This document shows, piece by piece, positions 6,596 to 15,465 of a stretch of 20,905 nucleotides of DNA. Source of the stretch: RGIG9151 sp963635575 (GTDB lineage: Bacteria > Bacillota > Clostridia > TANB77 > RGIG9151); the NCBI GenBank assembly GCA_963635575.1, contig CAVHFU010000025.1:1-20905 (forward strand). Reading direction: 5' to 3'. Below the pieces are notes generated by a model that was not told the DNA's origin, did no database searches, and was given only the letters and a program-made list of their open reading frames with translations. Position 1 is the stretch's first letter, and each line of letters begins with the position of its first letter. The translations under genes and the position numbers were made by a program.

Positions 6596-8017
6596 CTACA
6601 TCAAGCCATATTTTCTTTTACTGCCTTTTAATGTATTAGTACAAAATTGTTCCCAAATAGGGTATTCTTTAGCGCTAGTTCTTACAACTTCACAGGTGTA
6701 ATAATTTCCGGCTTGAGACTGTGTTTTTATAAATCTTACAATGTCATTTTCAGAAAGTACCATTTTTTGAAGTTTATCGGAAAAGATTATAAATGTGTTC
6801 TCACCTTCTCTTTGGAATATCTTTGCGTTATCGTCAGTAATAGTTGTATTAGGTTCTAATGTATCTATTATTTCAAATTTACAAGTCCTTAATTTCTCAG
6901 TTGAATTTGGGGTAGTCAAGTATTCTGTTGGCCAACCCCAAAATTCCGGGATTAAATCTCTTACATATGTAGGAATTTTTATTTCCCCGATTTTAGACAA
7001 CTTAGGTAATTGAATCATAAATATAGATGTTTTAGGCAGGTTAGCAGATTTTGCAATTACAGTAGAATCAACTTCGTCTGATTCACTATATTCTTCTTCT
7101 GGTTCATCATCTACCATTGGTACATTTTTTGTTCCTTCATCAAAAACAGATTTTAATGAATTGGAAGAATTCTCATAAAGCATATTTTCGATATCAAGTG
7201 CGTCTGCAACATTATCTCCTAAATAATATTTGGGCTCACCAAATTCTATCGCTTCAATTGGTTTGGGCATTTTAGAAGTTTCTGCTTTAGGCTCAACTAT
7301 TTTTTCTTTCTTTGGTTTTTCTGTTGGCTCAGGTGTAACTAGAAAATCAACATTATCATCTATTTCTATATCTATTGATAAATCATCAGTAGAAGTAGCA
7401 ATTGGTTTTGAATTTTCAACATCTTTTCTTGTAAATTCTTCTATTGAAGGAAGAATTTTTTCAGGTGTTTTTAATAATTCTTCAAAATTTTCGCGTGTTA
7501 CTTTGGTAAATAATTTCATAGTGTACTCAGGGAAGAGGGTAGTCATGGTATTTGAAAATTCTTCATTTTCTGTAGATAAATTATAATTAAATTGTGTTAC
7601 TATGTTATGTCCGTCATATAGACCGCTTAAGCTAAAATTACCGGTGGATAATAAAACAGTAGCTTTTTGAGATGAAGAAAAGACAGCACCTTTATATTGG
7701 AAGTCAGTTATAAAATCCTTGTCATTTCCACAAAAGAGATATACTTCGCAACCTAGTTCTAAAAGTGAGTTAATAACTTTTCTTGCTGCACCTTTTCTTT
7801 CATTGCTTAGGTAGAATTTTATATTCCCACCATTTATGATAAATGCTTTTAAGTTTGAGTATATTTTGTCATAAGCATTTTCTTTTACGAGCCCAAAAAA
7901 AAGACAAGCTTCGGTATATTTTGGTCTTTTAGACATAAATAGCTGTTCTAAATGACTCCCCAAAGAATAATTCCTTCCGTTAAATAATTTTGGCTGAGTA
8001 AACAGTTTAGTTTCCAA
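6596..8017 (-). CDS. PLD-like domain protein of unknown function, upstream of smc
   Basis: This 473-residue protein has three visible parts. Residues 1-185 resemble the phospholipase D-like fold found in some restriction-type nucleases (HKD motif HxKx4Dx6GSxN): GAVFSSSQKATVLLSTGNFS (110-129) matches the strand and the G(S/T)xN part, but the His is Gln (Q107-Y108-K109), so hydrolysis is doubtful. Residues 190-325 are a low-complexity acidic and Pro-rich linker. Residues 330-473 form a compact basic domain (FWGWP at 359-363, NDIVRF, KGSKRKYG near the end) that may bind nucleic acid; likeness to the B3-type domain of BfiI/NgoFVII enzymes is only a suggestion. The TTG start is chosen because AAGGAGGAG precedes it at good spacing. 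Pairing with smc suggests a DNA-related role. Confidence 0.6.
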   Translation of the reverse strand: METKLFTQPKLFNGRNYSLGSHLEQLFMSKRPKYTEACLFFGLVKENAYDKIYSNLKAFIINGGNIKFYLSNERKGAARKVINSLLELGCEVYLFCGNDKDFITDFQYKGAVFSSSQKATVLLSTGNFSLSGLYDGHNIVTQFNYNLSTENEEFSNTMTTLFPEYTMKLFTKVTRENFEELLKTPEKILPSIEEFTRKDVENSKPIATSTDDLSIDIEIDDNVDFLVTPEPTEKPKKEKIVEPKAETSKMPKPIEAIEFGEPKYYLGDNVADALDIENMLYENSSNSLKSVFDEGTKNVPMVDDEPEEEYSESDEVDSTVIAKSANLPKTSIFMIQLPKLSKIGEIKIPTYVRDLIPEFWGWPTEYLTTPNSTEKLRTCKFEIIDTLEPNTTITDDNAKIFQREGENTFIIFSDKLQKMVLSENDIVRFIKTQSQAGNYYTCEVVRTSAKEYPIWEQFCTNTLKGSKRKYGLM

Positions 8018-8068
8018 AGCGACTCCTCCTTCATGCGAATAAATATTTAAATTAAATTATTTTTCCTA

Positions 8069-8098
8069 TTGTTTTTACAAACACAATTATTATATAAT
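8069..8098 (+). promoter_or_regulatory. Probable promoter of the diguanylate cyclase gene
   Basis: TTGTTT (8069-8074) and a perfect TATAAT (8093-8098) are spaced by 18 bases, about 40 bases before the ATG. The intergenic region is divergent. I could not find an equally clear promoter for the minus-strand PLD-smc unit, which must also start here. Confidence 0.55.
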
Positions 8099-8140
8099 AA
8101 TTTGTAGATAAATGCAATTAATTTAAAAAGGAGAATAGAT

Positions 8141-9274
8141 ATGGAGATAGTTTTAATCATAAGCCTGATTGCTGTACTGGTACTTTGTGGATTTTTGGTT
8201 TTTTTACTTGGGAAAATTAAAGAGCTTATGGAAGTAGAAAAAAATTATTCTGTTATGGCGAAAAATTATTCGACAGTAACTATTTTACAGGAAATAATGG
8301 TTATTTTAGGGGCTAAAATTCAAGCCGGTCAAAAACTTGAAAGAATAAATGAAATACTTATTAACAGATTTGATATAGCGTATTCATCTATTGTTGAAAA
8401 AACTGCTAAAGGTAATATAATAAAAGCTTCTAATGTGTCGCCAGATCTGTATAAATATGTTGCGGAACTTGATAGTATACCCGAATTTGCAGAATCTATG
8501 CAACAAGATACGCCTAAATATATAACTCGTACAAGAAATTTAGAATACCAGACCGCAACTGAAAGAGACGTAAGATCAGTACTTATGTTTCCACTGTATA
8601 GGGAAGATGAGTACAGAGGATTTTGGATATTGGAAGATATAAGAAGCAATGCGTTTGATAGCATAAAAGTACAACTTAGTATAATAAAAGATAATATAAC
8701 TTTAGTTTTACAAAATAACGATTATGCGGTAAGCTTGGAAAATAAGACATCAGCTTTGGAGACAGCAAACAAGAAATTGGAAGAAATGGCTAATAGAGAT
8801 GGACTAACAGGTGCTTTTAATAAATATTTTATGCATAAAACGTTGGATAATGTATTTAACGGGAATAGACGTCAGAACTCTTTGGCTATAATGGATATTG
8901 ATTATTTTAAAAATTATAATGATAAAAATGGACACATGGAAGGTGACAATCTCTTACGCTCATTAGCCCAGCTTATTACAGACAGCCTAAGGGATACAGA
9001 TATGCTATTTAGATTTGGTGGAGAGGAATTTGTAATACTATTTTCTGATACGTCAAGGGAAGATGCTATAATGGTTGCAGAAAGAATTAGGCAAAAAGTT
9101 GCAGACTTTGTGTTTCCGTTTGAGGAAAGGCAGCCAAACGGAGACCTTACAATTTCTGTTGGCGTGGCATTTTCACCAAGCGATGCAGTAGAAAAACAAA
9201 GCTTATTGCAAATAGCTGATGAAAGGCTTTATAAGGCGAAAAGCAGTGGAAGAAATAAAGTTGTTTGGGAATAA
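8141..9274 (+). CDS. Membrane-anchored diguanylate cyclase, GAF-like sensor plus GGDEF
   Basis: The enzyme would condense two GTP into cyclic di-GMP, the second messenger that shifts cells from swimming to attachment. Residues 3-24 form one membrane helix, about 45-195 look like a GAF-type sensor, and 196-218 form a short coiled coil leading into the GGDEF domain (NRDGLTGAFNKYF from 218). The active-site loop is RFGGEEF (GGEEF 293-297) and the metal site lies in MDIDYFK (251-257). RDTD (284-287), five residues before GGEEF, is a canonical RxxD inhibitory site, so product inhibition is expected. AAGGAG lies seven to eight bases before the ATG. It stands alone just upstream of the flagellar cluster. 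The sensor ligand cannot be told from sequence. Confidence 0.92.
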   Translation: MEIVLIISLIAVLVLCGFLVFLLGKIKELMEVEKNYSVMAKNYSTVTILQEIMVILGAKIQAGQKLERINEILINRFDIAYSSIVEKTAKGNIIKASNVSPDLYKYVAELDSIPEFAESMQQDTPKYITRTRNLEYQTATERDVRSVLMFPLYREDEYRGFWILEDIRSNAFDSIKVQLSIIKDNITLVLQNNDYAVSLENKTSALETANKKLEEMANRDGLTGAFNKYFMHKTLDNVFNGNRRQNSLAIMDIDYFKNYNDKNGHMEGDNLLRSLAQLITDSLRDTDMLFRFGGEEFVILFSDTSREDAIMVAERIRQKVADFVFPFEERQPNGDLTISVGVAFSPSDAVEKQSLLQIADERLYKAKSSGRNKVVWE

Positions 9275-9402
9275 AGAAAAAATTCCCAAAGGATAAATAA
9301 TATTTGTTGTCGAATATTGTCTTGATAAGTAAAAAAAGATTGAATTTTGAAAAAAATAGTGGTTTATAGATGTTTTAACAAAAGATGAGAGGACTGTTTT
9401 AT
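9275..9402. other. Leader region before the flagellar cluster
   Basis: Directly after the cyclase stop there is a weak 7-bp inverted repeat (9264-9270 with 9284-9290) without a T run, so it is not a convincing terminator. TTGTCT (9317-9322) and TTGAAT (9340-9345) at 17-base spacing are a poor sigma-A match. I see no convincing sigma-D (TAAA / GCCGATAT) promoter and no cyclic di-GMP riboswitch. The promoter of the flagellar cluster is therefore unresolved. Confidence 0.35.
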
Positions 9403-9801
9403 ATGTTTGGTTCTATGTTCAATGGAATTGATAAAATTGGCAGAGGATTAGATGCTTCTTGGACTAAAAACGAGGTGATTTCAAGTAACATTGCAAATAT
9501 CGACACTCCGGGATATAAAAAGAAGAAAGTTCAGTTTGGAGATTTGCTAAATGGTGAACTTTCTAGTTTGTCGTCTTTAAAAACTACTAACTCAAAACAT
9601 ATTCAAGTTCAGAACTATAAAGACGGGTATGTTAATATTTCAACAGATATGTCTACTGCTAACATGCGTACCGATGAAAATAATGTAAATATAGACGAAG
9701 AAATGTCAGATTTAGCGAAAAACCAAATTTACTACAATGTTTTAGCACAAAGAGCAACTGGAGAAATTAACAAACTTCAAAATGCAATAAGAGATTCATA
9801 A
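9403..9801 (+). CDS. flgB: Flagellar proximal rod protein FlgB
   Basis: FlgB forms the base of the flagellar rod that crosses the wall, attached to the MS ring through FliE. The 132-residue product has the family hallmark near its N-terminus (NEVISSNIANIDTPGYK, about residues 24-40) and the amphipathic C-terminal helix with NQIYYNVLAQR used for rod packing. I chose ATG 9403 over the in-frame ATG 9385 because AGAGGA (9388-9393) sits nine bases before it, and the protein then begins MFGSMF as in relatives; 9385 has no ribosome site. It is the first gene of the cluster and lies 40 bases before flgC. Confidence 0.93.
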   Translation: MFGSMFNGIDKIGRGLDASWTKNEVISSNIANIDTPGYKKKKVQFGDLLNGELSSLSSLKTTNSKHIQVQNYKDGYVNISTDMSTANMRTDENNVNIDEEMSDLAKNQIYYNVLAQRATGEINKLQNAIRDS

Positions 9802-9841
9802 TACAAATGATAAAAAAGATAAAGGGGGATAATGAGGAAAA

Positions 9842-10282
9842 ATGGGATATTTTACTTCTTTAGACGTAAGTGCATCAGGCATGACTGCACAAAGAATGCG
9901 AATGGATTTAATTTCGCAAAATATTGCAAATGCGAATACTACCAAAACTCAGGATGGAACGCCATACAGACGACAGACATTAGTATTGGGTACAAATGAA
10001 AGTATTGGATTCTCCAAATATTTATCTTCCTCATCAAAAAGTGCGTTGGGTGACGGAAAAGTTAAAGTCCAAGGCATAAAGGAAGATATGAGCGAATTAA
10101 AAAGAGTTTATGAGCCGGACAATCCTGAGGCTGATGAAGACGGGTATGTTACTATGCCTAATGTCGATATAGTTACTGAAATGGTAGATATGATTTCAGC
10201 ATCTCGTTCATATGAAGCTAATGTTACAGCATCAACAGCTTCTAAAAATATGGCTACACAAGCAATAAGTATAGGTAAGTAA
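9842..10282 (+). CDS. flgC: Flagellar proximal rod protein FlgC
   Basis: FlgC is a second rod subunit. The 146-residue length is typical. It starts with the conserved FTSLDVSASGMTAQRMRMD, followed by ISQNIANANTT (about 24-34, the rod-family N-terminal helix motif), and ends with MPNVDIVTEMVDMISASRSY, the C-terminal helix shared by rod and hook proteins. GAGG stands only four bases before the ATG, with a stronger AGGGGG further upstream, so initiation may be modest. The fliE gene follows after 23 bases. Confidence 0.95.
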   Translation: MGYFTSLDVSASGMTAQRMRMDLISQNIANANTTKTQDGTPYRRQTLVLGTNESIGFSKYLSSSSKSALGDGKVKVQGIKEDMSELKRVYEPDNPEADEDGYVTMPNVDIVTEMVDMISASRSYEANVTASTASKNMATQAISIGK

Positions 10283-10305
10283 ATTAGAGGAGGAGTACAT
10301 AAATC

Positions 10306-10608
10306 ATGAGTATTAATATTAATTCATTGCCTAATATACAGCCAATTTCAAATGGAATTAACAGTACACAAAAAGCGTCTGAGAACAAAACTAGTTTTGC
10401 AGATGTAATAAATGATGCTATAAATAAAGTTAATGATCTTCAAGTGGAGTCATCTAATGCAACAGATGATTTTTTGACAGGAAAATCAGATAATATACAT
10501 TCTGTGATGATAGCCGGTTCTAAAGCTGATTTGGCTTTACAAATGACACTACAAGTCAGAAATAAAGTTATGGATGCATATAAAGAAATAATGAATATGC
10601 AGGTATAA
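10306..10608 (+). CDS. fliE: Flagellar hook-basal body protein FliE
   Basis: FliE joins the MS ring to the rod and is among the first substrates of the flagellar export gate. The 100-residue product has the typical size, a disordered Ser- and Asn-rich N-terminus, TSFADVINDAINKVNDLQVES in the centre, and the conserved C-terminal helix SKADLALQMTLQVRNKVMDA with final YKEIMNMQV. AGGAGGAG is well placed before the ATG. It lies 34 bases before fliF. Confidence 0.95.
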   Translation: MSININSLPNIQPISNGINSTQKASENKTSFADVINDAINKVNDLQVESSNATDDFLTGKSDNIHSVMIAGSKADLALQMTLQVRNKVMDAYKEIMNMQV

Positions 10609-10642
10609 TATTTCTTACTTGAAAAAGGTGGTGTGATGATAA

Positions 10643-12217
10643 TTGCCAGAGTCTTTAACGAAAATGTTTAATGGTTTAACGGCTAAGTGGAAGGGACTTG
10701 ATAAAAACCAGAAGCTTAGGATAATGTTATCGGTGATTGTAATACTAGGGAGTGCTATTGTTGCAATTGTATTTGTGACCAATCCGAATTATACAGAACT
10801 TATTACCGGAAGTGTTTCTGAAATTGGTGAAATGAGTAAAACTTTAACTGACTCCGGAATAAGTCATAAGGTTACTCAAAACAGTACATGTATCATGGTG
10901 CCTGAAAAGAGCAAGGATTCAGCCGAAATTGCATTGTCTCAATCCGGTTTGCTAAAAGATGGAATGAAACTGTCAGACTCGCTTGACTTGATTTCTTTTA
11001 ACTATACGCAAAGTGATAAAAATAAAATTTACAAAGAGTTTTACGAAGGAAAAACCGCTGAGAAATTAATGAAAATGGATAATATAAAATATGCTGTTGT
11101 AACATTTACAACCCCTGAAAAAAGCGTATTTTTAACATCTTCCGAAGAAGACGAGCCGACGGCCAGTGTAATGGTTACCCCAATTACCACGTTAACTTCA
11201 AACCAGGTGCAAGGTATAATAAAATTAGTTGCCTCTAGTGTCGAGAGATTATCTGAAAAAAATGTAACGGTAATAGATAATAACGGAAATATCTTAAGCC
11301 AAGAAGATTCATTTGAAATGTCTGGAATAAGCACAAAGCAACTTGAGATTCAAGCACAAAAGAAAAAAGAAATTGAACGTCAAGTAGGCCAATTACTGGC
11401 ACATGTTACAGATTCAGTAGTAGTAATGGCGAATATAGTGTGTGACTTCGACCAAGAGACTACAACATCTGTTAGATATTCTACGCCTATAGATGATTCG
11501 GATACAGGATTACTTAGAAGTCAATCTACATTAAAAGAAAATCTTCAAAACATGGACTACGGTTCAGTACCCGGGACTGAGTCGAATCAGGGAACCGGTG
11601 CTGAAATTACTTCAACCGGAACTGGTGGCACATACAATAAATCAGAAACGACTAATAATTATGAACTAAATCAAGAAAATAAAGAAACCGTAAAGGGACT
11701 TGGAAATGTTGATGCAAGTAAGTCTTCTATTACTGTAAATTTACTATATGGAAATGAGTTTACGGATGCTCCTACTGAAGAAAGTATAGAGAACATAACA
11801 AAAATGGTAAACACAGCTACAGGTATAAATTTAGACAGGATAACTGTAGCTTCATTTAAGGTAGCTCCTAAGTCAGATGAAGAAGTTAAATTGCCTATTA
11901 ATTGGGCAGAGATTATAGAAAAATATGCTCCATATATTGCGGCAATAATAATAATATTGATACTTGTAGTGTTTATTTTAAGACTTAAAGATAGTGCCGG
12001 TCAATTTGAATATGCTGGGTTATCATCTGAACCGGGCGCAATATTTAATGCTACTGTCGGTGAAGAAGATGAAGAAGGATCAACCATTAAAGAGTTGGAT
12101 AATAATTCAGAAGTTAAGAAACAGATTAATAAATTTATCGAGAAGCAGCCTGACATTGCAGCCGGAATGCTTAGAAATTGGATTTATGAGAATGATAAAA
12201 ACAATGGAAATAATTAA
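10643..12217 (+). CDS. fliF: Flagellar MS-ring protein FliF
   Basis: FliF builds the membrane ring that houses the export apparatus and carries the rotor. The 524-residue protein has a first membrane helix (about 27-46), ring-building motifs with YTEL just after it, a Thr-, Ser- and Gly-rich loop (about 300-345) typical of the periplasmic collar, a second helix (about 431-447) and a C-terminal FliG-binding tail (INKFIEKQPDIAAGMLRNWI). The TTG start at 10643 is preceded by AAGGTGGTG at nine bases; an in-frame ATG at 10664 is the alternative and would remove seven residues. It is followed by fliG after 27 bases, the usual order. Confidence 0.95.
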   Translation: MPESLTKMFNGLTAKWKGLDKNQKLRIMLSVIVILGSAIVAIVFVTNPNYTELITGSVSEIGEMSKTLTDSGISHKVTQNSTCIMVPEKSKDSAEIALSQSGLLKDGMKLSDSLDLISFNYTQSDKNKIYKEFYEGKTAEKLMKMDNIKYAVVTFTTPEKSVFLTSSEEDEPTASVMVTPITTLTSNQVQGIIKLVASSVERLSEKNVTVIDNNGNILSQEDSFEMSGISTKQLEIQAQKKKEIERQVGQLLAHVTDSVVVMANIVCDFDQETTTSVRYSTPIDDSDTGLLRSQSTLKENLQNMDYGSVPGTESNQGTGAEITSTGTGGTYNKSETTNNYELNQENKETVKGLGNVDASKSSITVNLLYGNEFTDAPTEESIENITKMVNTATGINLDRITVASFKVAPKSDEEVKLPINWAEIIEKYAPYIAAIIIILILVVFILRLKDSAGQFEYAGLSSEPGAIFNATVGEEDEEGSTIKELDNNSEVKKQINKFIEKQPDIAAGMLRNWIYENDKNNGNN

Positions 12218-12244
12218 TGCTTAATTGAAAGGATGGTGGGGATT

Positions 12245-13360
12245 ATGGCAGCTATAGAAGAAAAAGCTAGAAAGAATGGTGCACAAGAAGGACAAGCTGC
12301 GAATCCTGAAACTACAGAAGCAAAGGCTAATTCCGAAAAGGGTAATATGCGTCAGAACCTTACCGGGAAACAAAAGGCGGCGATGTTTTTAATTTCCATC
12401 GGACCGGAAAAGTCAGCAGAAATATTTAGACATCTAAAGGACGAGGAAATCGAAGAAGTCACAAAGGCTATCGCCGGTATAAAAAAGTTAAAAAATACTT
12501 ACCAAGAAAAAGTTATAGAAGAGTTTTATAATCTATCACTTGCACAAGAGTATATCACAGAAGGTGGTATAAACTACGCTAAAGAGATTTTGGAAAAGGC
12601 GTTTGGATCTTCGAAATCAGAAATAATCTTAAAGAAGATGACAGCATCCCTAAAGACAAATGGCCCCTTCGACTTTGTTAAAACGATGGACCCTAGCAAA
12701 ATTGCTCAGCTTATAAAAGACGAGCATCCGCAAACAATAGCACTTATTTTATACAATATAAAATATCAACAATCAGCTACAATTTTGGCAATGCTTCCAA
12801 AAAATAAGCAAGTTGACGTGGCTAGAAGAATTGCGATGATGGAAAAACCTTCGTATGATATTGTAAAACAGGTAGAGGAGATTTTGCAAAAGAAAATATC
12901 GTATGACTATATGAATGACGATATGAGTAACGCAATCAGCGGTGTAGAAACATTGACGGAAATTTTAAGAGCAGTAGATCGTGGTACAGAGCAAAACATA
13001 ATGGAATATTTAAAGAAAGAAAATAGTGACCTAGAAGAAGAAATCAGGAAGAAATTATTTACTTATGAAGATATTGTTAATCTTGATGATAAGAGTATTC
13101 AAAGAGTATTACGCGATATTGATAACCATGTATTGGCTCTTGCTATAAAAGCATCACAGAAAAATATTCAAGACCTATTATATAGAAATTTATCTAACCG
13201 TGTTGCTGACTTAATTAAAGAAGATATCGAACTTATGGGACCTGTTAGAGTTAGAGATGTTGAAAAAGCACAAGACGATATCGTTCTTAAGATTAGAGAT
13301 CTAGAAAAGAATGGTGAAATTGTAATTAATAGAGGCGGAGAGGATGAGGTCTTTGTCTAA
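12245..13360 (+). CDS. fliG: Flagellar motor switch protein FliG
   Basis: FliG is the rotor protein that contacts the stator (C-terminal charged domain) and FliF (N-terminal domain). Numbering below is from an in-frame ATG at 12233. Visible are MFLISIGPEKSAEIF (N-domain, about 51-65), EHPQTIALIL (middle domain, 164-173) and the C-terminal LFTYEDIVNLDDKSIQRVL (about 275-293) with the charged helix. ATG 12245 is preferred because AAGG directly abuts 12233, while GGATGGTGGGG precedes 12245. The first 40 or so residues are Ala-, Glu-, Lys- and Asn-rich and lie outside the family core, making the protein longer than the roughly 335-340 residues usual for FliG. Its 3' end overlaps fliH by 17 bases. 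Confidence 0.95.
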   Translation: MAAIEEKARKNGAQEGQAANPETTEAKANSEKGNMRQNLTGKQKAAMFLISIGPEKSAEIFRHLKDEEIEEVTKAIAGIKKLKNTYQEKVIEEFYNLSLAQEYITEGGINYAKEILEKAFGSSKSEIILKKMTASLKTNGPFDFVKTMDPSKIAQLIKDEHPQTIALILYNIKYQQSATILAMLPKNKQVDVARRIAMMEKPSYDIVKQVEEILQKKISYDYMNDDMSNAISGVETLTEILRAVDRGTEQNIMEYLKKENSDLEEEIRKKLFTYEDIVNLDDKSIQRVLRDIDNHVLALAIKASQKNIQDLLYRNLSNRVADLIKEDIELMGPVRVRDVEKAQDDIVLKIRDLEKNGEIVINRGGEDEVFV

Positions 13361-14120
13361 TTTGATAAAATCTGAACGGGTAATTGATATAGGAACCCCT
13401 GTGAATGTAGGTGTTTCTTATACAATTGATCAAGCTAATCATATTATTTTAGAGAAAAAAAATAAGACCATAAGAAATAACGACGTAATTTCTGCTGAAA
13501 ATGCTATTCGAACGGAAAATCCGATTGAGAAAATTGCTTCTACTAAAGAAGAAATAATGGAGCAATACATAAAAGAAGCAGAAATACAAGCAAAAGCACA
13601 GTATGATTTGCAAATGAAAAAAGCGTTTGAAGAAGGTATGGAAAAAGCAAGACTTGAGGCTGAAAATATAGTAGAGCAAGCCAAAGTAGAATATGAAAAT
13701 ATTTTAAGCGAAATAGTAAAAATTAAAGAAGACGCAATTAATGAGTATAAAAACGCTGTGAAATCCAATGAAAAGGAAATTGTTGACTTAGCTATGGATA
13801 TAGCTGAAAAAATTATAAATTATGAAGTAGATAAATCAGATAATTATATATTGGGCATTGTTGAAGATGCAGTTAACAGAGTGGTAAATAAAAAAGATGT
13901 TACTGTCAGACTTTCGACACAAGATTACTATACGATTCAAGCGAATAAAAAATTGTTAGTTTCAAAAATAAAAGGTTTTGGGGAAGTAGAACTGATTCAA
14001 GACGAATCGCTAGATATCGGCAGTTGTATTGTTGATACACCGCTTGGGATAATTGATGGGGGTTTGCAGGTTAGAATGGATAATATTCAAAAAGAAATAA
14101 AGAAAATGCTTAATGTGTAG
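13344..14120 (+). CDS. fliH: Flagellar export regulator FliH
   Basis: FliH is the stator-like protein that binds and restrains the export ATPase FliI and docks it at the C ring. The 258-residue product has a variable N-terminus, a long charged coiled coil (about 70-145, rich in Ala, Glu and Lys, with GMEKARLEAENI), and a conserved C-terminal domain (VDLAMDIAEKIINYEV, then VTVRLSTQDY and LDIGSCIVDTPLGIIDGG) related to V/F-ATPase E and delta subunits. The start overlaps fliG, with GAGGCGGAG as ribosome site inside fliG, so translation is probably coupled. fliI follows after 18 bases. Assignment rests on the C-terminal block and position. Confidence 0.9.
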   Translation: MRSLSNLIKSERVIDIGTPVNVGVSYTIDQANHIILEKKNKTIRNNDVISAENAIRTENPIEKIASTKEEIMEQYIKEAEIQAKAQYDLQMKKAFEEGMEKARLEAENIVEQAKVEYENILSEIVKIKEDAINEYKNAVKSNEKEIVDLAMDIAEKIINYEVDKSDNYILGIVEDAVNRVVNKKDVTVRLSTQDYYTIQANKKLLVSKIKGFGEVELIQDESLDIGSCIVDTPLGIIDGGLQVRMDNIQKEIKKMLNV

Positions 14121-14138
14121 TAGAGAGGATGGTTTAGT

Positions 14139-15449
14139 GTGGCTATAGATTTGACTAAATATAAAAATGCTATAAATGTAGCTAAACCAGTTAATTACTT
14201 AGGGTACGTTACCCAAATTGTCGGTCTTACAATTGAATCTAAAGGACCACAGGTTAGTATGGGAGAAATATGCATTATTAAGACGGAAGAACGAGACATA
14301 AAGGCGGAGGTTGTTGGATTTAAGGATTCAAAGGTTTTACTGATGCCTTTAGGAGAAATGGTAGGAATTGGGCCGGGGCAGCCCATTTTTTCTACCGGCG
14401 AAATTTTGCAAGTTAAAGTTGGAGACGAACTTTTAGGTCGTGCATTAGACGGTTTGGGACGGCCTATTGATGGGAAGCCTCCGATAGAGTCGGATGAATT
14501 TTATTCGGTTCAAAACGATGCACCGCAACCACTTTCTAGAAATAGAATAAAAGATTATCTTCAAATGGGAGTAAAAGTTATTGACGGGTTACTTACAATA
14601 GGAAAAGGGCAGAGAGTTGGAATATTTGCCGGAAGTGGTGTTGGAAAAAGTACACTGCTTGGTATGATAGCTAGAAATACTAAGGCTGATATTAACGTTA
14701 TTGCATTAATTGGAGAACGTGGAAGAGAGGTAAAAGAATTCTTAGAAAAGGATTTAAAAGAAGAGGGGTTAAAGAGGTCGGTTGTAATTACAGCGACTTC
14801 AGACCAACCGGCATTAGTCAGAGTAAAGGCTGCATTATTAGCCACTGCGGTGGCGGAATATTTTAGAGATAAAGGAAGAGATGTAATGTTAATGATGGAT
14901 TCGTTAACGAGATTCTCTATGGCTCAACGTGAAATAGGACTAGCAACAGGTGAGCCCCCCGTGTCTCGTGGTTATACGCCATCTGTATTTTCTATGATGC
15001 CGAAGTTGCTTGAGAGAGCAGGAAATTCTGATAAAGGTTCGATAACAGGATTATATACAGTATTAGTCGATGGTGATGATTTAACAGAACCAATAACAGA
15101 CACGGCAAGAGGTATATTGGATGGGCATATTGTATTATCTAGAAAGATTGCAAATAAAAATCACTATCCGGCAATAGACGTACTTGCAAGTATAAGCAGG
15201 GTAATGGGAGACGTTACAACTCCAGAACATAGACAGTATGCTGGTCATATAAAGAGTCTTATGGCTACATATAGAGAAGCAGAGGACTTAATAAACATTG
15301 GCGCTTATTCAAAGGGAAGTAACAAGGATATAGATATGGCTGTAAAGAAAATAGATATGATAAACGATTTCTTAAGACAAAAAGTAGATGAAAATATACC
15401 TTTTGAGGATACAGCTAGAATGATGAAAGAAATTGCGGAATTTTCATAA
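14139..15449 (+). CDS. fliI: Flagellum-specific ATPase FliI
   Basis: FliI is the hexameric ATPase that unloads chaperones and feeds substrates to the flagellar type III gate; it resembles the F1 beta subunit. The 436-residue product has the beta-barrel N-domain, GRALDGLGRPIDG (100-112), Walker A GSGVGKST (165-172), GERGREVKEF (192-201), Walker B VMLMMDS (249-255), and TGEPPVSRGYTPSVF, which is diagnostic for the type III ATPase subfamily. The start is GTG at 14139, with AGAGGATGG ahead of it. fliJ begins 16 bases after the stop. Confidence 0.97.
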   Translation: MAIDLTKYKNAINVAKPVNYLGYVTQIVGLTIESKGPQVSMGEICIIKTEERDIKAEVVGFKDSKVLLMPLGEMVGIGPGQPIFSTGEILQVKVGDELLGRALDGLGRPIDGKPPIESDEFYSVQNDAPQPLSRNRIKDYLQMGVKVIDGLLTIGKGQRVGIFAGSGVGKSTLLGMIARNTKADINVIALIGERGREVKEFLEKDLKEEGLKRSVVITATSDQPALVRVKAALLATAVAEYFRDKGRDVMLMMDSLTRFSMAQREIGLATGEPPVSRGYTPSVFSMMPKLLERAGNSDKGSITGLYTVLVDGDDLTEPITDTARGILDGHIVLSRKIANKNHYPAIDVLASISRVMGDVTTPEHRQYAGHIKSLMATYREAEDLINIGAYSKGSNKDIDMAVKKIDMINDFLRQKVDENIPFEDTARMMKEIAEFS

Positions 15450-15465
15450 TAAGAAGGTGTTTTAA

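Noticed and set aside
9275..9402. Cyclic di-GMP riboswitch before flgB
   Set aside because: It was looked for because of the adjacent GGDEF gene; the conserved GEMM core is not present.
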